In this document: positions 53,154-62,242 of the stretch, in pieces
Position numbering within the stretch: the first letter of the stretch is position 1
How the letters are laid out: every line of letters starts with the position of its first letter
DNA from: Candidatus Centipeda massiliensis
GTDB lineage: Bacteria > Bacillota > Negativicutes > Selenomonadales > Selenomonadaceae
Direction of reading: 5' to 3'
NCBI RefSeq assembly: GCF_900290285.1
Contig: NZ_LT985754.1
Coordinates: 189,877 to 253,876, forward strand
DNA length: 64,000 nucleotides
Made by a program: the position numbers and the translations under genes
The notes under the pieces: model-generated
Seen by the model: the letters and a program-made list of their open reading frames with translations, nothing else
What the model was told of the DNA's origin: nothing
Database searches by the model: none

Positions 53154-54110
53154 ATGAGTGAGCGAGGAGCACGACCTGCCGCAACGGCGGGCGTCATGAC
53201 GGCTGCGGCGGTGGTCTACGCGCTGGCGGCGATCTACCTGCCCATGCTGACCATGATGATGGGGATGCTCTGGCCGGTGTTCGTTGCACTTGTCACGGTG
53301 CGTGTGGGGCTGCGCTGGGGCGTTCTTGCCGCAGCGGCGGCACTGCTTCTCACGATGCTCTTTGCGACGCCGGTCACGGGAGCCTTCTTCGTCCTCTCGT
53401 TTGCGCCGACGGGGCTTGTCCTCGGGGCGCTCTTTCGGAACGGGACGAACACCGCGCGCGCACTTGTGGGCGGTGCGCTTGCTTCCCTCGGCGGAAAGGC
53501 TGCGGCGGCAGGCATGATGCTGCTGCTCTTTGGGCTGAATCCCTTTGCCATGGATGTTTCCACAGCAAATGAGGCGATGGATGAGACGCTCGCCATCTAC
53601 CGCTCGCTCGGCATGGACGAGGCACAGATCGAGGGGACGCGTGCGGCCTCGGCACAGGTGCTCGAACTCTTCGTGCTGCTGCTGCCCACATTATTTCTCG
53701 GCAGTTCCGTGATCGAGGTGGCGGTATCGTTTGCCGTTCTGCGCAAGGTGCTCGCGCGTCTTGGAATCCCTGCGGCACCGCTGCCCGCCTTTACCGCGTG
53801 GCGTTTGCCCCTCTTTTTTTCCTATCTCTTTGCATTCTCCCTGATCGGGCTTTACTGGGGGACGACGCGGGACATTGCATGGCTCTATCAACTGGCACTG
53901 AACGGCTACCTGATCGCGTTCCTTGCGGGGCTTGTGCAGGGCCTCTCCCTCATACAGTTCTTGATGCAGCATTTCCGTGTTTCCGCCTTTGTGCGCACGC
54001 TGATCTATGTCTTCATTGCACTGAACGGCTTTATGACGCAGATCGTGTCATGGACGGGGCTGTTTGATATCGCATTTGACTATCGAAAGAAAATACGAGA
54101 ACGTAAATAA
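53154..54110 (+). CDS. DUF2232 (YybS-like) membrane protein
   Basis: 318 residues with eight or so membrane segments (AAAVVYALAAIYLPMLTMMM, VGLRWGVLAAAAALLLTML, LALNGYLIAFLAGLVQGLSL). It matches the YybS/DUF2232 family that precedes gdpP in many Firmicutes; here gdpP follows by 45 bp. It resembles ECF S-components but the substrate is unknown. AAAGGATAT supports ATG 53154; the longer frame begins in an R2 repeat. Confidence 0.88.
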   Translation: MSERGARPAATAGVMTAAAVVYALAAIYLPMLTMMMGMLWPVFVALVTVRVGLRWGVLAAAAALLLTMLFATPVTGAFFVLSFAPTGLVLGALFRNGTNTARALVGGALASLGGKAAAAGMMLLLFGLNPFAMDVSTANEAMDETLAIYRSLGMDEAQIEGTRAASAQVLELFVLLLPTLFLGSSVIEVAVSFAVLRKVLARLGIPAAPLPAFTAWRLPLFFSYLFAFSLIGLYWGTTRDIAWLYQLALNGYLIAFLAGLVQGLSLIQFLMQHFRVSAFVRTLIYVFIALNGFMTQIVSWTGLFDIAFDYRKKIRERK

Positions 54111-54155
54111 ACAGGGTATTGTATATATATTGTCTATATAAAAGAAGGTGATTTT

Positions 54156-56162
54156 ATGCCGCAGAACTTATCGGCGTGGATCGATCTCACGATCCATCTG
54201 ATCGTGATGCTCGCGCTTGCGCTTGTGACGTTCTGCTACAACTCCTACGTGGGGGCTGCCGCGCTCCTTGTCTGGGCACTCCTTACCGCGTTTGCATGGG
54301 AACGGTGTCGTGACAGAGAGAGGCGTTTTGAACGCTACTGTATGGGCGTTATCCGCAATGTCAATCATGTTATGAACTATGCGGTGGACGCTCTGCCGCA
54401 GTCCATTCTCCTCGTGAACAAGGATGGTCATCTCGAATGGTGCAACGATCAGCTCGGAGCGGCACTGGGCGGGACGAAGCCGGAGCAGGGAACGGCGGTT
54501 GCGGACTTCTGGCCGAAGGTCGACATCGCGGCGCTCTGGGACGAGGAGGGGGAGCATCATTTCTCTCATGAGGGGCGTTCCTACCGTGTCCATCATCGGA
54601 TGGTGCCGACGTCGCCGCAGATGGATCCGCTGTTGGCTCTGTATGTGGAGGACGAGACGGAATTTGCCAATCTGCGGCAGCGCTTTCATGCGAGCCGTAC
54701 GGCGCTCCTCTACATTCAGCTGGACAACTACGATGAGATCATGCAGGGGCAGACGGAGGCGGAGAAGTCCATGCTGCTGCTCGCTGTGCGCGAGTGTCTG
54801 GACGCATGGATGGATGGGCACGGCGGCTTTATGCGCAGCATTTCAGATGGGGAGTTTGTGGCGCTGCTGGATCGTCAGTCCCTGGATCATGCGGTGGCGG
54901 AGAAGTTCGACATCCTCGATCAGGTGCGCAAGATCGTCAACTCGAAGGGGCTGCCGGTCACGCTCTCCATCGGGCTTTCGCTTGCGGAGGAGCAGACGTT
55001 CAAGGTACTGGGCGAGGAGGCAGAGGCAAAGCTCGATCTCGCCCTTGGCCGCGGCGGCGACCAGGTTGCGGCGGGCATCGGCGGCAAGACGCAGTTTTTT
55101 GGCGGCAAGGCAAAGGCGGTCGAAAAGCATACGCGCGTGAAGGCACGCGTCGTGGCACACGCCCTGCGCGATATCATGGAGAGTGCGGACAAGGTTTACG
55201 TCATGGGGCATCACAATGAGGACTATGACTGCTTCGGCGCGGCAATGGGTGTGGCGTGCATGGCACGGGTTCTTGGCAAGCCCGTCCACATCGTTCTCAG
55301 CGATATGAATGAGGGCATCGACCGGATTCTGGATATGGCAGGGAAGGATGAGGCGTACGATGGTCTCTTTGTCCACCCTGACGACATTTCCGGCGTCATC
55401 TCTCTCTCGGCACTGCTCGTCGTGGTGGATGCGCATATTCCGCACATTCTTGCCGATCCGACCCTTTTGGAGCGCATTCCGAAGCTCGTTGTGATCGACC
55501 ATCATCGCCGCAGTGAGAACTTTGTCAAGAATCCGCTGCTCGTCTACATCGAGACGGCATCGAGTTCTGCGAGCGAGCTGGTGACGGAGCTCTTGATGTA
55601 CTTTGGTGACAGCGTCCGACCGACGCGGCTCGACGCGACGGCGCTTTACTCTGGGATCGTGGTGGATACGAAGAACTTCAACGTCGGCGCAGGTGTGCGC
55701 ACCTTCGATGCGGCGGCGTACCTGCGCCGTGCGGGCGCGGATCCCGTTCTCGTGCGGGCACTGTTTCAGAGTGACTATGAGACGACGGTGGCACTCGCGC
55801 GTGCAAAGGCGAATGCGGAGTACTTCCCCGGCGGTCTGATCGTCGGCAGCATCTCCGAGCGTCTGCCGAACGGGCAGATCATTGCGGCGCAGGCAGCGGA
55901 TGGCATGCTGCGTGTGGACGGGGTGCGTATGAGCATCTACGTGTTTCAGCTGCCGGGTGATGTCGTGGGCATCAGTGCGCGCTCGACGGGCGAGATGAAT
56001 GTTCAGGTGATTATGGAGGCGTTCGGCGGCGGCGGTCACGCGAATGTGGCGGGTGCGCAGGTAAAGGGCATGCCGCTCAGTGTTGTGCGCGGCAACGTCG
56101 TTGATCGTGCGCGGGCATACATAGAGGAGATGGATAACGATGAAAGTCATACTGCAGGCTGA
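54156..56162 (+). CDS. gdpP: Cyclic-di-AMP phosphodiesterase GdpP
   Basis: 668 residues. Two N-terminal membrane segments (IHLIVMLALALVTFC, AAALLVWALLTAFAW), a PAS domain, a degenerate GGDEF domain (SISDGEFVALLD) and the DHH/DHHA1 module: VMGHHNEDYDCFGAAMG near 350, VVVDAHIP, VVIDHHRRSENF near 446 and GGGGHANVAGAQV. It hydrolyses c-di-AMP to pApA and so sets K+ and wall homeostasis. It overlaps rplI by 23 bp. Confidence 0.96.
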   Translation: MPQNLSAWIDLTIHLIVMLALALVTFCYNSYVGAAALLVWALLTAFAWERCRDRERRFERYCMGVIRNVNHVMNYAVDALPQSILLVNKDGHLEWCNDQLGAALGGTKPEQGTAVADFWPKVDIAALWDEEGEHHFSHEGRSYRVHHRMVPTSPQMDPLLALYVEDETEFANLRQRFHASRTALLYIQLDNYDEIMQGQTEAEKSMLLLAVRECLDAWMDGHGGFMRSISDGEFVALLDRQSLDHAVAEKFDILDQVRKIVNSKGLPVTLSIGLSLAEEQTFKVLGEEAEAKLDLALGRGGDQVAAGIGGKTQFFGGKAKAVEKHTRVKARVVAHALRDIMESADKVYVMGHHNEDYDCFGAAMGVACMARVLGKPVHIVLSDMNEGIDRILDMAGKDEAYDGLFVHPDDISGVISLSALLVVVDAHIPHILADPTLLERIPKLVVIDHHRRSENFVKNPLLVYIETASSSASELVTELLMYFGDSVRPTRLDATALYSGIVVDTKNFNVGAGVRTFDAAAYLRRAGADPVLVRALFQSDYETTVALARAKANAEYFPGGLIVGSISERLPNGQIIAAQAADGMLRVDGVRMSIYVFQLPGDVVGISARSTGEMNVQVIMEAFGGGGHANVAGAQVKGMPLSVVRGNVVDRARAYIEEMDNDESHTAG

Positions 56163-56583
56163 TGTTAAGAATATCGGGAAAAAGGGCGAGATCGTGGAGG
56201 TTGCGGACGGCTACGGACGCAATTTCCTCCTGCCGAGGAAACTCGCGCTGCCGGCGAACACGGAGAATGTGAACGTGGCAAAGGCACAGGCGGGCGCGAA
56301 GGCACGCAAGGATGCTATGGCGGTCGACGAGGCAAAGCTCATGGCGGCGCAGCTTGAAAAGGTCGAGGTGGAGATCCCCGTGCGCATCGGTGAGAACGGA
56401 CGCCTCTTCGGCGCGGTGACGGGCAAGGATGTCGCCGAGGCGCTGAAGAAGAAGAACATCGACGTGGATCGCCGCAAGATCACGATTCGCGGTGAGGTTG
56501 TCGGTGAGGGGTTGTACGAGGCTATCGTCAAGGTGCATCCGAACATCTCCACGACGATCAAGATTCATGTAAAGAAGGAGTAG
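56140..56583 (+). CDS. rplI: 50S ribosomal protein L9
   Basis: 147 residues: MKVILQADVKNIGKKGEIVE, then VADGYGRNFLLPRKLALPAN, a long connecting helix and the C-terminal domain (RLFGAVTGKDVAEALKKKNI). The start lies inside the end of gdpP, as in other Firmicutes, so the two are translationally linked. Confidence 0.97.
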   Translation: MKVILQADVKNIGKKGEIVEVADGYGRNFLLPRKLALPANTENVNVAKAQAGAKARKDAMAVDEAKLMAAQLEKVEVEIPVRIGENGRLFGAVTGKDVAEALKKKNIDVDRRKITIRGEVVGEGLYEAIVKVHPNISTTIKIHVKKE

Positions 56584-56597
56584 CGCTGCAAACAAAA

Positions 56598-56656
56598 AGC
56601 CTCCCCTGCCGCAGCGGGGGAGGGGAACCATGCGCAGCATGGTGGAAGGGGAGCTT
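56598..56656. repeat. REP-like repeat R3, copy 2
   Basis: GCCTCCCCTGCCGCAGCGGG, then GAACCATGCGCAGCATGGTG and GAAGGGGAGC: two nested GC-rich stems after rplI. Confidence 0.65.
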
Positions 56657-56796
56657 TGGACGATGCGGCGTTTCCATCGTATATGCCGAGGTTCTGCGAA
56701 GGGAATCCCCACAGCCTATCATGTCACAACGGTTACTTTTCTTGTATTGATGCAGGGGGTTCAGTTGGGCAGGACGGCACAATAATTTCATCCAAC

Positions 56797-56827
56797 AAGC
56801 TGATGAAGGCTTCTTCATCAGCTTTTC
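56797..56827 (+). terminator. Hairpin before lonC
   Basis: AAGCTGATGAAG pairs with CTTCATCAGCTT, followed by TTC. It separates rplI from lonC. Confidence 0.7.
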
Positions 56828-56848
56828 TCACTAAAGGAAACATTTTCT

Positions 56849-58975
56849 ATGTCATTTTTTAAGGACTTATTTGGTGGCGGCGACACGAAGGAAAAGCCGC
56901 CGGAACTTTCGCCCGAGGCACGGCTGGATGCGGAGATTGCCGTAATCTTTCGCATGCTTGCCGATTCGATGGGGACGGAGCGCCTTGTCATTCAGGCGGG
57001 CAAGATGAATGCGATGACGCTCATGCGCTCGGAGAACCGGCGGGAACGCATACTCGCCCTCATGCGCATCCTAGAGGAGGATCCGCTGCTCGCCCCACCG
57101 CCGTCCGAGGCGGAGATTCCGGAGATCCTAAACCGCATGACGGAGCAGCTTGCGGGGATCCTTGCGCGGCGCGACCTTGAGGATCGCATCGAGCGCAAGG
57201 TGAACGAAAAGCTTGAGAAGGATCATGAGGAGTATGTGGACGATATCCGCCGGCAGGTGATCTCGGAGGAAAGCCCCGGTGCGGAATCGCCGCACGACAA
57301 GAAAAAGCGCGAGGCTCTTGAGGCACTGGAGACGGTTCACCTCACGCAGTCCGTCATGGAGCTGCTGCGTCCGCGCAGCTTCGACGAGGTGGTCGGGCAG
57401 GAGCGCGCCGTGCGCTCCCTTATGGCGAAGCTTTCCTCGCCCTATCCGCAGCATCTCCTCCTCTATGGACCGCCGGGCGTGGGCAAGACGACGGCGGCAC
57501 GCCTCGTGCTGGAGGCGGCAAAGCAGCGTGCAGTATCACCATTCGGGGAGAACGCCCCCTTCGTGGAGACGGATGGCACGACGCTCCGCTGGGATCCGCG
57601 CGACATGACGAACCCTCTGCTCGGCTCTGTGCATGACCCCATCTATCAGGGCGCACAAAAGAGCCTTGCGGACAGCGGCGTCCCCGAGCCAAAGCCGGGA
57701 CTCGTGACGGATGCACACGGCGGCATCCTCTTCATCGACGAGATCGGCGAGATGGATGAGATGCTGCAGAACAAGCTGCTCAAGGTACTGGAGGACAAGC
57801 GTGCCTATTTCGAGTCGGCGTATTACGATCCCGATGACAAGCGCGTCCCGCCCTACATTCGCAAACTCTTTGAGGAGGGCGCCCCTGCGGACTTCGTCCT
57901 CATCGGCGCAACAACGCGCGATGCGGAGCACATCAATCCTGCGCTGCGTTCGCGCTGTGCGGAGATTTACTTTGAGCCGCTGACACCAGCGCATATTCAC
58001 ATCATCGTGGAGAATGCGGCAGCGCGGCTCAACGTGCGCCTCGCCGAGGGAGCAGCACAGCTCATCAGTGAGTACACCATCGAGGGGCGCAAGGCGATTA
58101 ACATTCTCGCCGATGCCTACAGCCTCGCGCTGAACCGCCTTCCGGATGCGGAGATTGAACGCATTGTTTCACGTGAAACAATCGACGATACTTCGATGAA
58201 GGGGGCGAATATGCCCGCGGCAGCGGACAAAGAAAATGTTTCACGTGAAACAGAGAAAGAATCTGCTCCTGTGCAGCATGTTTCACGTGAAACAAAAGCA
58301 ACGCCGCTTCTTGTGACGAAAGACGACATCTACGAAGTTGCACAGGTCAGCCGCCTCTATCCATACGGGCGAAAGAAGGCATCGGATACACCTGCCGTCG
58401 GACGGGTCTTTGGGCTCGGCGTCGCAGGCTTTCTCGGCTCCATCATCGAGATTGAGGCGGTCGCCTTCCCTGCGGCAGAGAAAGGGAAGGGGACGGTGCG
58501 CTTTAATGAGACGGCGGGCAGCATGGCAAAGGACTCCGTATTCAATGCGGCATCCGTCATGCGCCAGCTGACGGGGCGTGACATCCATGACTATGACCTT
58601 CACGTCAACGTGATCGGCGGTGGGAACATCGACGGCCCCAGCGCAGGGACTGCCATCCTCGCGGCAATCGTGAGCGCGGTGACGGGTGCGGCAATCCGGC
58701 AGAATGTGGCAGTGACGGGCGAAATTTCCCTGCAGGGCGAGCTGAGGCCCGTGGGCGGCGTCTTTGAGAAGGCGTACGGCGCACGGCAGGCGGGCATCTC
58801 CACGCTCATCATCCCGTGGGAGAACAAGAAGGACATCCCCGAGGAGCACCTTGGGCTGACGATCCATCGCCTGAAGACGGCGGAGGAGGCGTTTGCCGTG
58901 CTCTTTGCGGATGAAACGTGGAAGGAGAAAGGAGAATCTCATGGCGGAAGGACGCATTCCCCCGCAGAGCATTGA
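56849..58975 (+). CDS. lonC: LonC-type ATP-dependent protease (spore Lon family)
   Basis: 708 residues. N-terminal helical domain, AAA+ domain (Walker A GPPGVGKTTAARLVLEA near 206, Walker B ILFIDEIGEMD) and an S16 protease domain with Ser in DGPSAGTAI near 596 and Lys in GGVFEKAYGARQAG. No Lon N-terminal domain. It fits the Lon-like proteases first described in spore formers. Unusually, the linker between ATPase and protease (about 438-485) contains three VSRET units encoded by three parS sites. The end overlaps dnaB by 35 bp. Confidence 0.9.
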   Translation: MSFFKDLFGGGDTKEKPPELSPEARLDAEIAVIFRMLADSMGTERLVIQAGKMNAMTLMRSENRRERILALMRILEEDPLLAPPPSEAEIPEILNRMTEQLAGILARRDLEDRIERKVNEKLEKDHEEYVDDIRRQVISEESPGAESPHDKKKREALEALETVHLTQSVMELLRPRSFDEVVGQERAVRSLMAKLSSPYPQHLLLYGPPGVGKTTAARLVLEAAKQRAVSPFGENAPFVETDGTTLRWDPRDMTNPLLGSVHDPIYQGAQKSLADSGVPEPKPGLVTDAHGGILFIDEIGEMDEMLQNKLLKVLEDKRAYFESAYYDPDDKRVPPYIRKLFEEGAPADFVLIGATTRDAEHINPALRSRCAEIYFEPLTPAHIHIIVENAAARLNVRLAEGAAQLISEYTIEGRKAINILADAYSLALNRLPDAEIERIVSRETIDDTSMKGANMPAAADKENVSRETEKESAPVQHVSRETKATPLLVTKDDIYEVAQVSRLYPYGRKKASDTPAVGRVFGLGVAGFLGSIIEIEAVAFPAAEKGKGTVRFNETAGSMAKDSVFNAASVMRQLTGRDIHDYDLHVNVIGGGNIDGPSAGTAILAAIVSAVTGAAIRQNVAVTGEISLQGELRPVGGVFEKAYGARQAGISTLIIPWENKKDIPEEHLGLTIHRLKTAEEAFAVLFADETWKEKGESHGGRTHSPAEH
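58165..58180. other. parS site 1, inside lonC
   Basis: TGTTTCACGTGAAACA, the perfect 16-bp ParB/Spo0J site, read as part of VSRET in lonC. Confidence 0.95.
58237..58252. other. parS site 2, inside lonC
   Basis: TGTTTCACGTGAAACA, 72 bp after site 1 and in the same codon frame. Confidence 0.95.
58279..58294. other. parS site 3, inside lonC
   Basis: TGTTTCACGTGAAACA, 42 bp after site 2 and in the same codon frame. Confidence 0.95.
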
Positions 58976-60263
58976 GGCGGAGCTGTCCGTCCTCGGCGCG
59001 ATGATGCTCAAACCCGCAGCGGTCACACAGGCAATCGAGCTGCTGCGCGCGGATGAGTTTTACCGACAGGCACACCGCGCCGTGTTCGAGGCGATGGAGG
59101 AACTGGTCAAAAATGGGGAGCCCGTCGACATCGTCACCGTGACGGAACTGCTGAAAAAAAAGAATCTCATCGAGCAGGTCGGCGGCATCTCGTTCCTCGC
59201 AAATCTGACGAACAGCGTGCCGAGCACGGCAAACCTTGCACACTACGCCAAGATCGTAAAGGAAAAGGCAATCCTGCGCTCCCTTATTGACGCGAGCACG
59301 GAGATTGCAGGGGCGGCCTATGAGGCGAGCGAGGACATTGCCGAGCAGCTCGACGATGCCGAGCGCAAGATCCTTGCGATTGCGGGCGGACAGACGACGG
59401 GCGCCTTTGTCCCCATCAAGGATGTGATCTTTGATGCCGTGGATCGTGTGAGCGAACTCGCAAAGGCAAAGGGCGGGATCACGGGTCTCTCCACGGGGCT
59501 TACGACGCTCGATGCCGTGACGCGCGGGCTCCAGAAGTCCGACCTCATCATCGTTGCCGCACGCCCGGCAATGGGTAAGACTGCTTTCGTCCTCAACCTT
59601 GCAACGCACGTTGCCCTGCAGGGCGGGACGGTGGCATTCTTCTCGCTCGAAATGCCGCGCGAGCAGCTGATGCACCGCATTTTCTGCGCCGAGGGACAGA
59701 TCGACGCGACGCGCCTCGCACGCGGCGAGCTCGATGATGAGGAGTGGGAGCGCCTCGTCAAGGTCGCCGACCGCATGATGAAGACGAACCTCTACTTCGA
59801 CGATACCAGCAGCACGACTGTCCTTGACATACGCACACGTGCCCGTCGCCTCAAGGCGGAGCATGGGCTCGATCTCATCGCCATCGACTACCTCCAGCTG
59901 ATTCAGGCACCGGGACGCGCGGAGAACCGCACCCTCGCCGTTGCGGAGATGACGCGCTCGCTCAAGGTGCTTGCCCGTGAGCTGAGCGTTCCAATCATCG
60001 TCCTCTCTCAGCTCTCGCGCGCCACGGAGGGACGCTCGGACAAGCGCCCCATGCTCTCCGATCTGCGCGAGTCCGGCTCCATCGAACAGGATGCGGACAT
60101 CGTTATGTTCCTCTACCGCGAGGACTACTACAATCAGGACACGGAGAATGCGAACATCACGGAGCTCAGCATCGCCAAGCACCGCAACGGTGCGACCGAC
60201 ACCGTGAAGATGTTCTTCCAGAAGGAGTACACCCGCTTCCGCGATCTGGCACGTGAGGCGTGA
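58941..60263 (+). CDS. dnaB: Replicative DNA helicase DnaB
   Basis: 440 residues. N-terminal domain (PPQSIEAELSVLGAMMLKPA) and RecA-like domain: Walker A AARPAMGKTAFVLNLA near 207, FSLEMPREQLMHR, LIAIDYLQLIQ and SQLSRATEGRSDKRPMLSDLRESGSIEQDA. It is the ring helicase loaded at oriC; the DciA-like protein at 32 kb would be its loader. AAAGGAG supports ATG 58941; the longer frame is in lonC. Confidence 0.97.
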   Translation: MAEGRIPPQSIEAELSVLGAMMLKPAAVTQAIELLRADEFYRQAHRAVFEAMEELVKNGEPVDIVTVTELLKKKNLIEQVGGISFLANLTNSVPSTANLAHYAKIVKEKAILRSLIDASTEIAGAAYEASEDIAEQLDDAERKILAIAGGQTTGAFVPIKDVIFDAVDRVSELAKAKGGITGLSTGLTTLDAVTRGLQKSDLIIVAARPAMGKTAFVLNLATHVALQGGTVAFFSLEMPREQLMHRIFCAEGQIDATRLARGELDDEEWERLVKVADRMMKTNLYFDDTSSTTVLDIRTRARRLKAEHGLDLIAIDYLQLIQAPGRAENRTLAVAEMTRSLKVLARELSVPIIVLSQLSRATEGRSDKRPMLSDLRESGSIEQDADIVMFLYREDYYNQDTENANITELSIAKHRNGATDTVKMFFQKEYTRFRDLAREA

Positions 60264-60292
60264 TGAAACTGTGCAGCATCGACATGGGAAAT

Positions 60293-60308
60293 GTTTCACG
60301 TGAAACAT
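60293..60308. other. parS site 4, between dnaB and pfkA
   Basis: TGTTTCACGTGAAACA, extended to AAATGTTTCACGTGAAACAT. About 1.2 kb from parA. Confidence 0.95.
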
Positions 60309-60317
60309 TTTGCGGGA

Positions 60318-60345
60318 TCCCCTCAAAAAAGAGGGGATTTTTTTT
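60318..60345 (+). terminator. Terminator after dnaB
   Basis: ATCCCCTC-AAAAAA-GAGGGGAT followed by a T run. Confidence 0.9.
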
Positions 60346-60427
60346 GTCATTTGTGCTATGATGAAGGAAGTACGATTCATGCGTGATTTCTGCACGCATT
60401 TTACAAACGGGTAGGGGAGGAAGCGTT

Positions 60428-61390
60428 GTGTTAAAGAGTATTGCGATCATGACGAGTGGGGGAGACAGCCCCGGAATGAATGCGGCGGCGCGTGCGGTTG
60501 CACGTACGGCACTCTATGAGGGCGTGCAGGTCTGGGGCATCAACGACGGCTACCACGGTCTGCTCGAAGAGGATATGCGGGAGTTGCAGTCCAAGGACGT
60601 GGGCGATATCATTCAGCGCGGCGGCACCTTCCTTGGGACGGCGCGCTGCAAGCGGTGGCAGACACCGGAGGGACGCCGCATGGGGCACGAGAACCTCATC
60701 AAGCGCGGCATCGAGGGGCTCTGCGTCATCGGCGGCGACGGCTCGCTGCGCGGCGCACAGCTGCTCTCGGAGGAGTACGGATTCCCCATCGTCGGTCTGC
60801 CGGGCACGATCGACAATGATGTCTGGGGCATGGACTACACCATCGGCTGCGATACGGCGGCGAACACGATCATCGATGCGATCAACAAGCTGCGCGATAC
60901 GGCATCGGCACACCGGCGCGTGATTGTCCTTGAGGTCATGGGGCGCAACTGCGGCTGGCTCGCGCTCGTTGCGGGCATCTCGGGCGGTGCGGAGTACATC
61001 CTCGTTCCCGAGGAGGAGTTCGACCTGCAGCAGATCACGGACAACCTCACGTCTGCGTACGAACACGGGAAGCGCTACATCCTCATCGTGGTCGCCGAGG
61101 GTGCGGCGAGCGGGCAGGAGGTCTGCGACTACATCGCAAAGCATACGGACATCGAGACGCGCGTCTCCGTGCTCGGACATATTCAGCGCGGCGGCTCGCC
61201 ATCGGTCATTGACCGCGTGCGTGCAAGTCAGCTCGGGGAGCAGGCGGCACTTGCGCTCATCTCCGGACTTTCGGGCGTCGTGTTCGGCTACAGCAAGGGG
61301 CACGTCGTCTCGGTCAATCTCTACGATGCCGTCAACAACAAGAAGAAGCTCGATCCGGACTATCTGCATCTGGCGAAGGTGCTGTTCTGA
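60428..61390 (+). CDS. pfkA: ATP-dependent 6-phosphofructokinase
   Basis: 320 residues. ATP-binding MTSGGDSPGMNAAARAVART, LCVIGGDGSLRGAQLL, catalytic VGLPGTIDNDVWGMDYTIG, and substrate residues in VLEVMGRNCGWLA and LGHIQRGGSPS. It catalyses the committed step of glycolysis. GGGGAGGAAGC supports GTG 60428. It lies between the terminator after dnaB and parA, 87 bp before parA. Confidence 0.95.
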   Translation: MLKSIAIMTSGGDSPGMNAAARAVARTALYEGVQVWGINDGYHGLLEEDMRELQSKDVGDIIQRGGTFLGTARCKRWQTPEGRRMGHENLIKRGIEGLCVIGGDGSLRGAQLLSEEYGFPIVGLPGTIDNDVWGMDYTIGCDTAANTIIDAINKLRDTASAHRRVIVLEVMGRNCGWLALVAGISGGAEYILVPEEEFDLQQITDNLTSAYEHGKRYILIVVAEGAASGQEVCDYIAKHTDIETRVSVLGHIQRGGSPSVIDRVRASQLGEQAALALISGLSGVVFGYSKGHVVSVNLYDAVNNKKKLDPDYLHLAKVLF

Positions 61391-61477
61391 GGTCAGCCTA
61401 CTGTGCAGGGTGTCTGATATGCCGTTGGATTTTCCCTATATTGTCAAAATACACACGCCCGCAGAAAGGATGATCCC

Positions 61478-62242
61478 GTGGCAAATATCATAGCGATTGC
61501 CAGCCAGAAGGGCGGCGTCGGCAAGACGACAACGGCGGTGAATCTCGCCGCCGCTGTTGCGCGTGCCAAGCGCCGCGTGCTGCTCGTTGACATCGATCCG
61601 CAGGGGAATTCCACGAGCGGCTTTGGCATTGATAAAACGATGCTCATGTCCACGACCTATCGTGTTCTGGTTGAGGGGCGCAGTCTTCGGGAATCGATTG
61701 TCACGTCGGACTACCGCGTCGATGTCCTACCCGCGAATGTGGAACTTGCGGGTGCCGAGGTCGAGCTGGTGGAGATGGAGCGGCGGGAGACGCGTCTTCG
61801 GGATGCCCTGAGCGAGGTGGCACACGACTATGACTACATCTTCATCGACTGCCCGCCGTCGCTCGGGTTTTTGACGCTGAACGCCCTCACTGCGGCACAT
61901 GCCGTTCTGATCCCCATTCAGTGCGAATTCTACGCATTGGAGGGGGTGGCGCTTTTGATGAACACCATTCGGCTGGTGCAGGAGAACATGAATCCGGCGC
62001 TCATGGTGCGCGGCGTCGTCATGACGATGTACGACAGTCGGACGCGGATCGCGACGCAAGTCGTCGATGAGGTGAAAAAAGTTTTTGGCGCCACGGTCTA
62101 CGAAACACTGATTCCACGCAATGTGCGCCTCTCGGAGGCTCCGTCGTTCGGTCAGCCCATCACCTCCTACGATATTACGTCGCGTGGAGCGGAGAGCTAT
62201 ATTGCGCTGGCGAGGGAGGTCATGAAGCGTGAAGAAGGCTAA
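61478..62242 (+). CDS. parA: Chromosome partitioning ATPase ParA (Soj)
   Basis: 254 residues. Deviant Walker A QKGGVGKTTTAVNLA near 10, DIDPQGNSTSGFG, FIDCPPSLGFLTLNAL and IPIQCEFYALEGV. It drives origin segregation with ParB and in relatives controls DnaA. GTG start behind GAAAGGA. It overlaps parB by 14 bp. Confidence 0.96.
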   Translation: MANIIAIASQKGGVGKTTTAVNLAAAVARAKRRVLLVDIDPQGNSTSGFGIDKTMLMSTTYRVLVEGRSLRESIVTSDYRVDVLPANVELAGAEVELVEMERRETRLRDALSEVAHDYDYIFIDCPPSLGFLTLNALTAAHAVLIPIQCEFYALEGVALLMNTIRLVQENMNPALMVRGVVMTMYDSRTRIATQVVDEVKKVFGATVYETLIPRNVRLSEAPSFGQPITSYDITSRGAESYIALAREVMKREEG

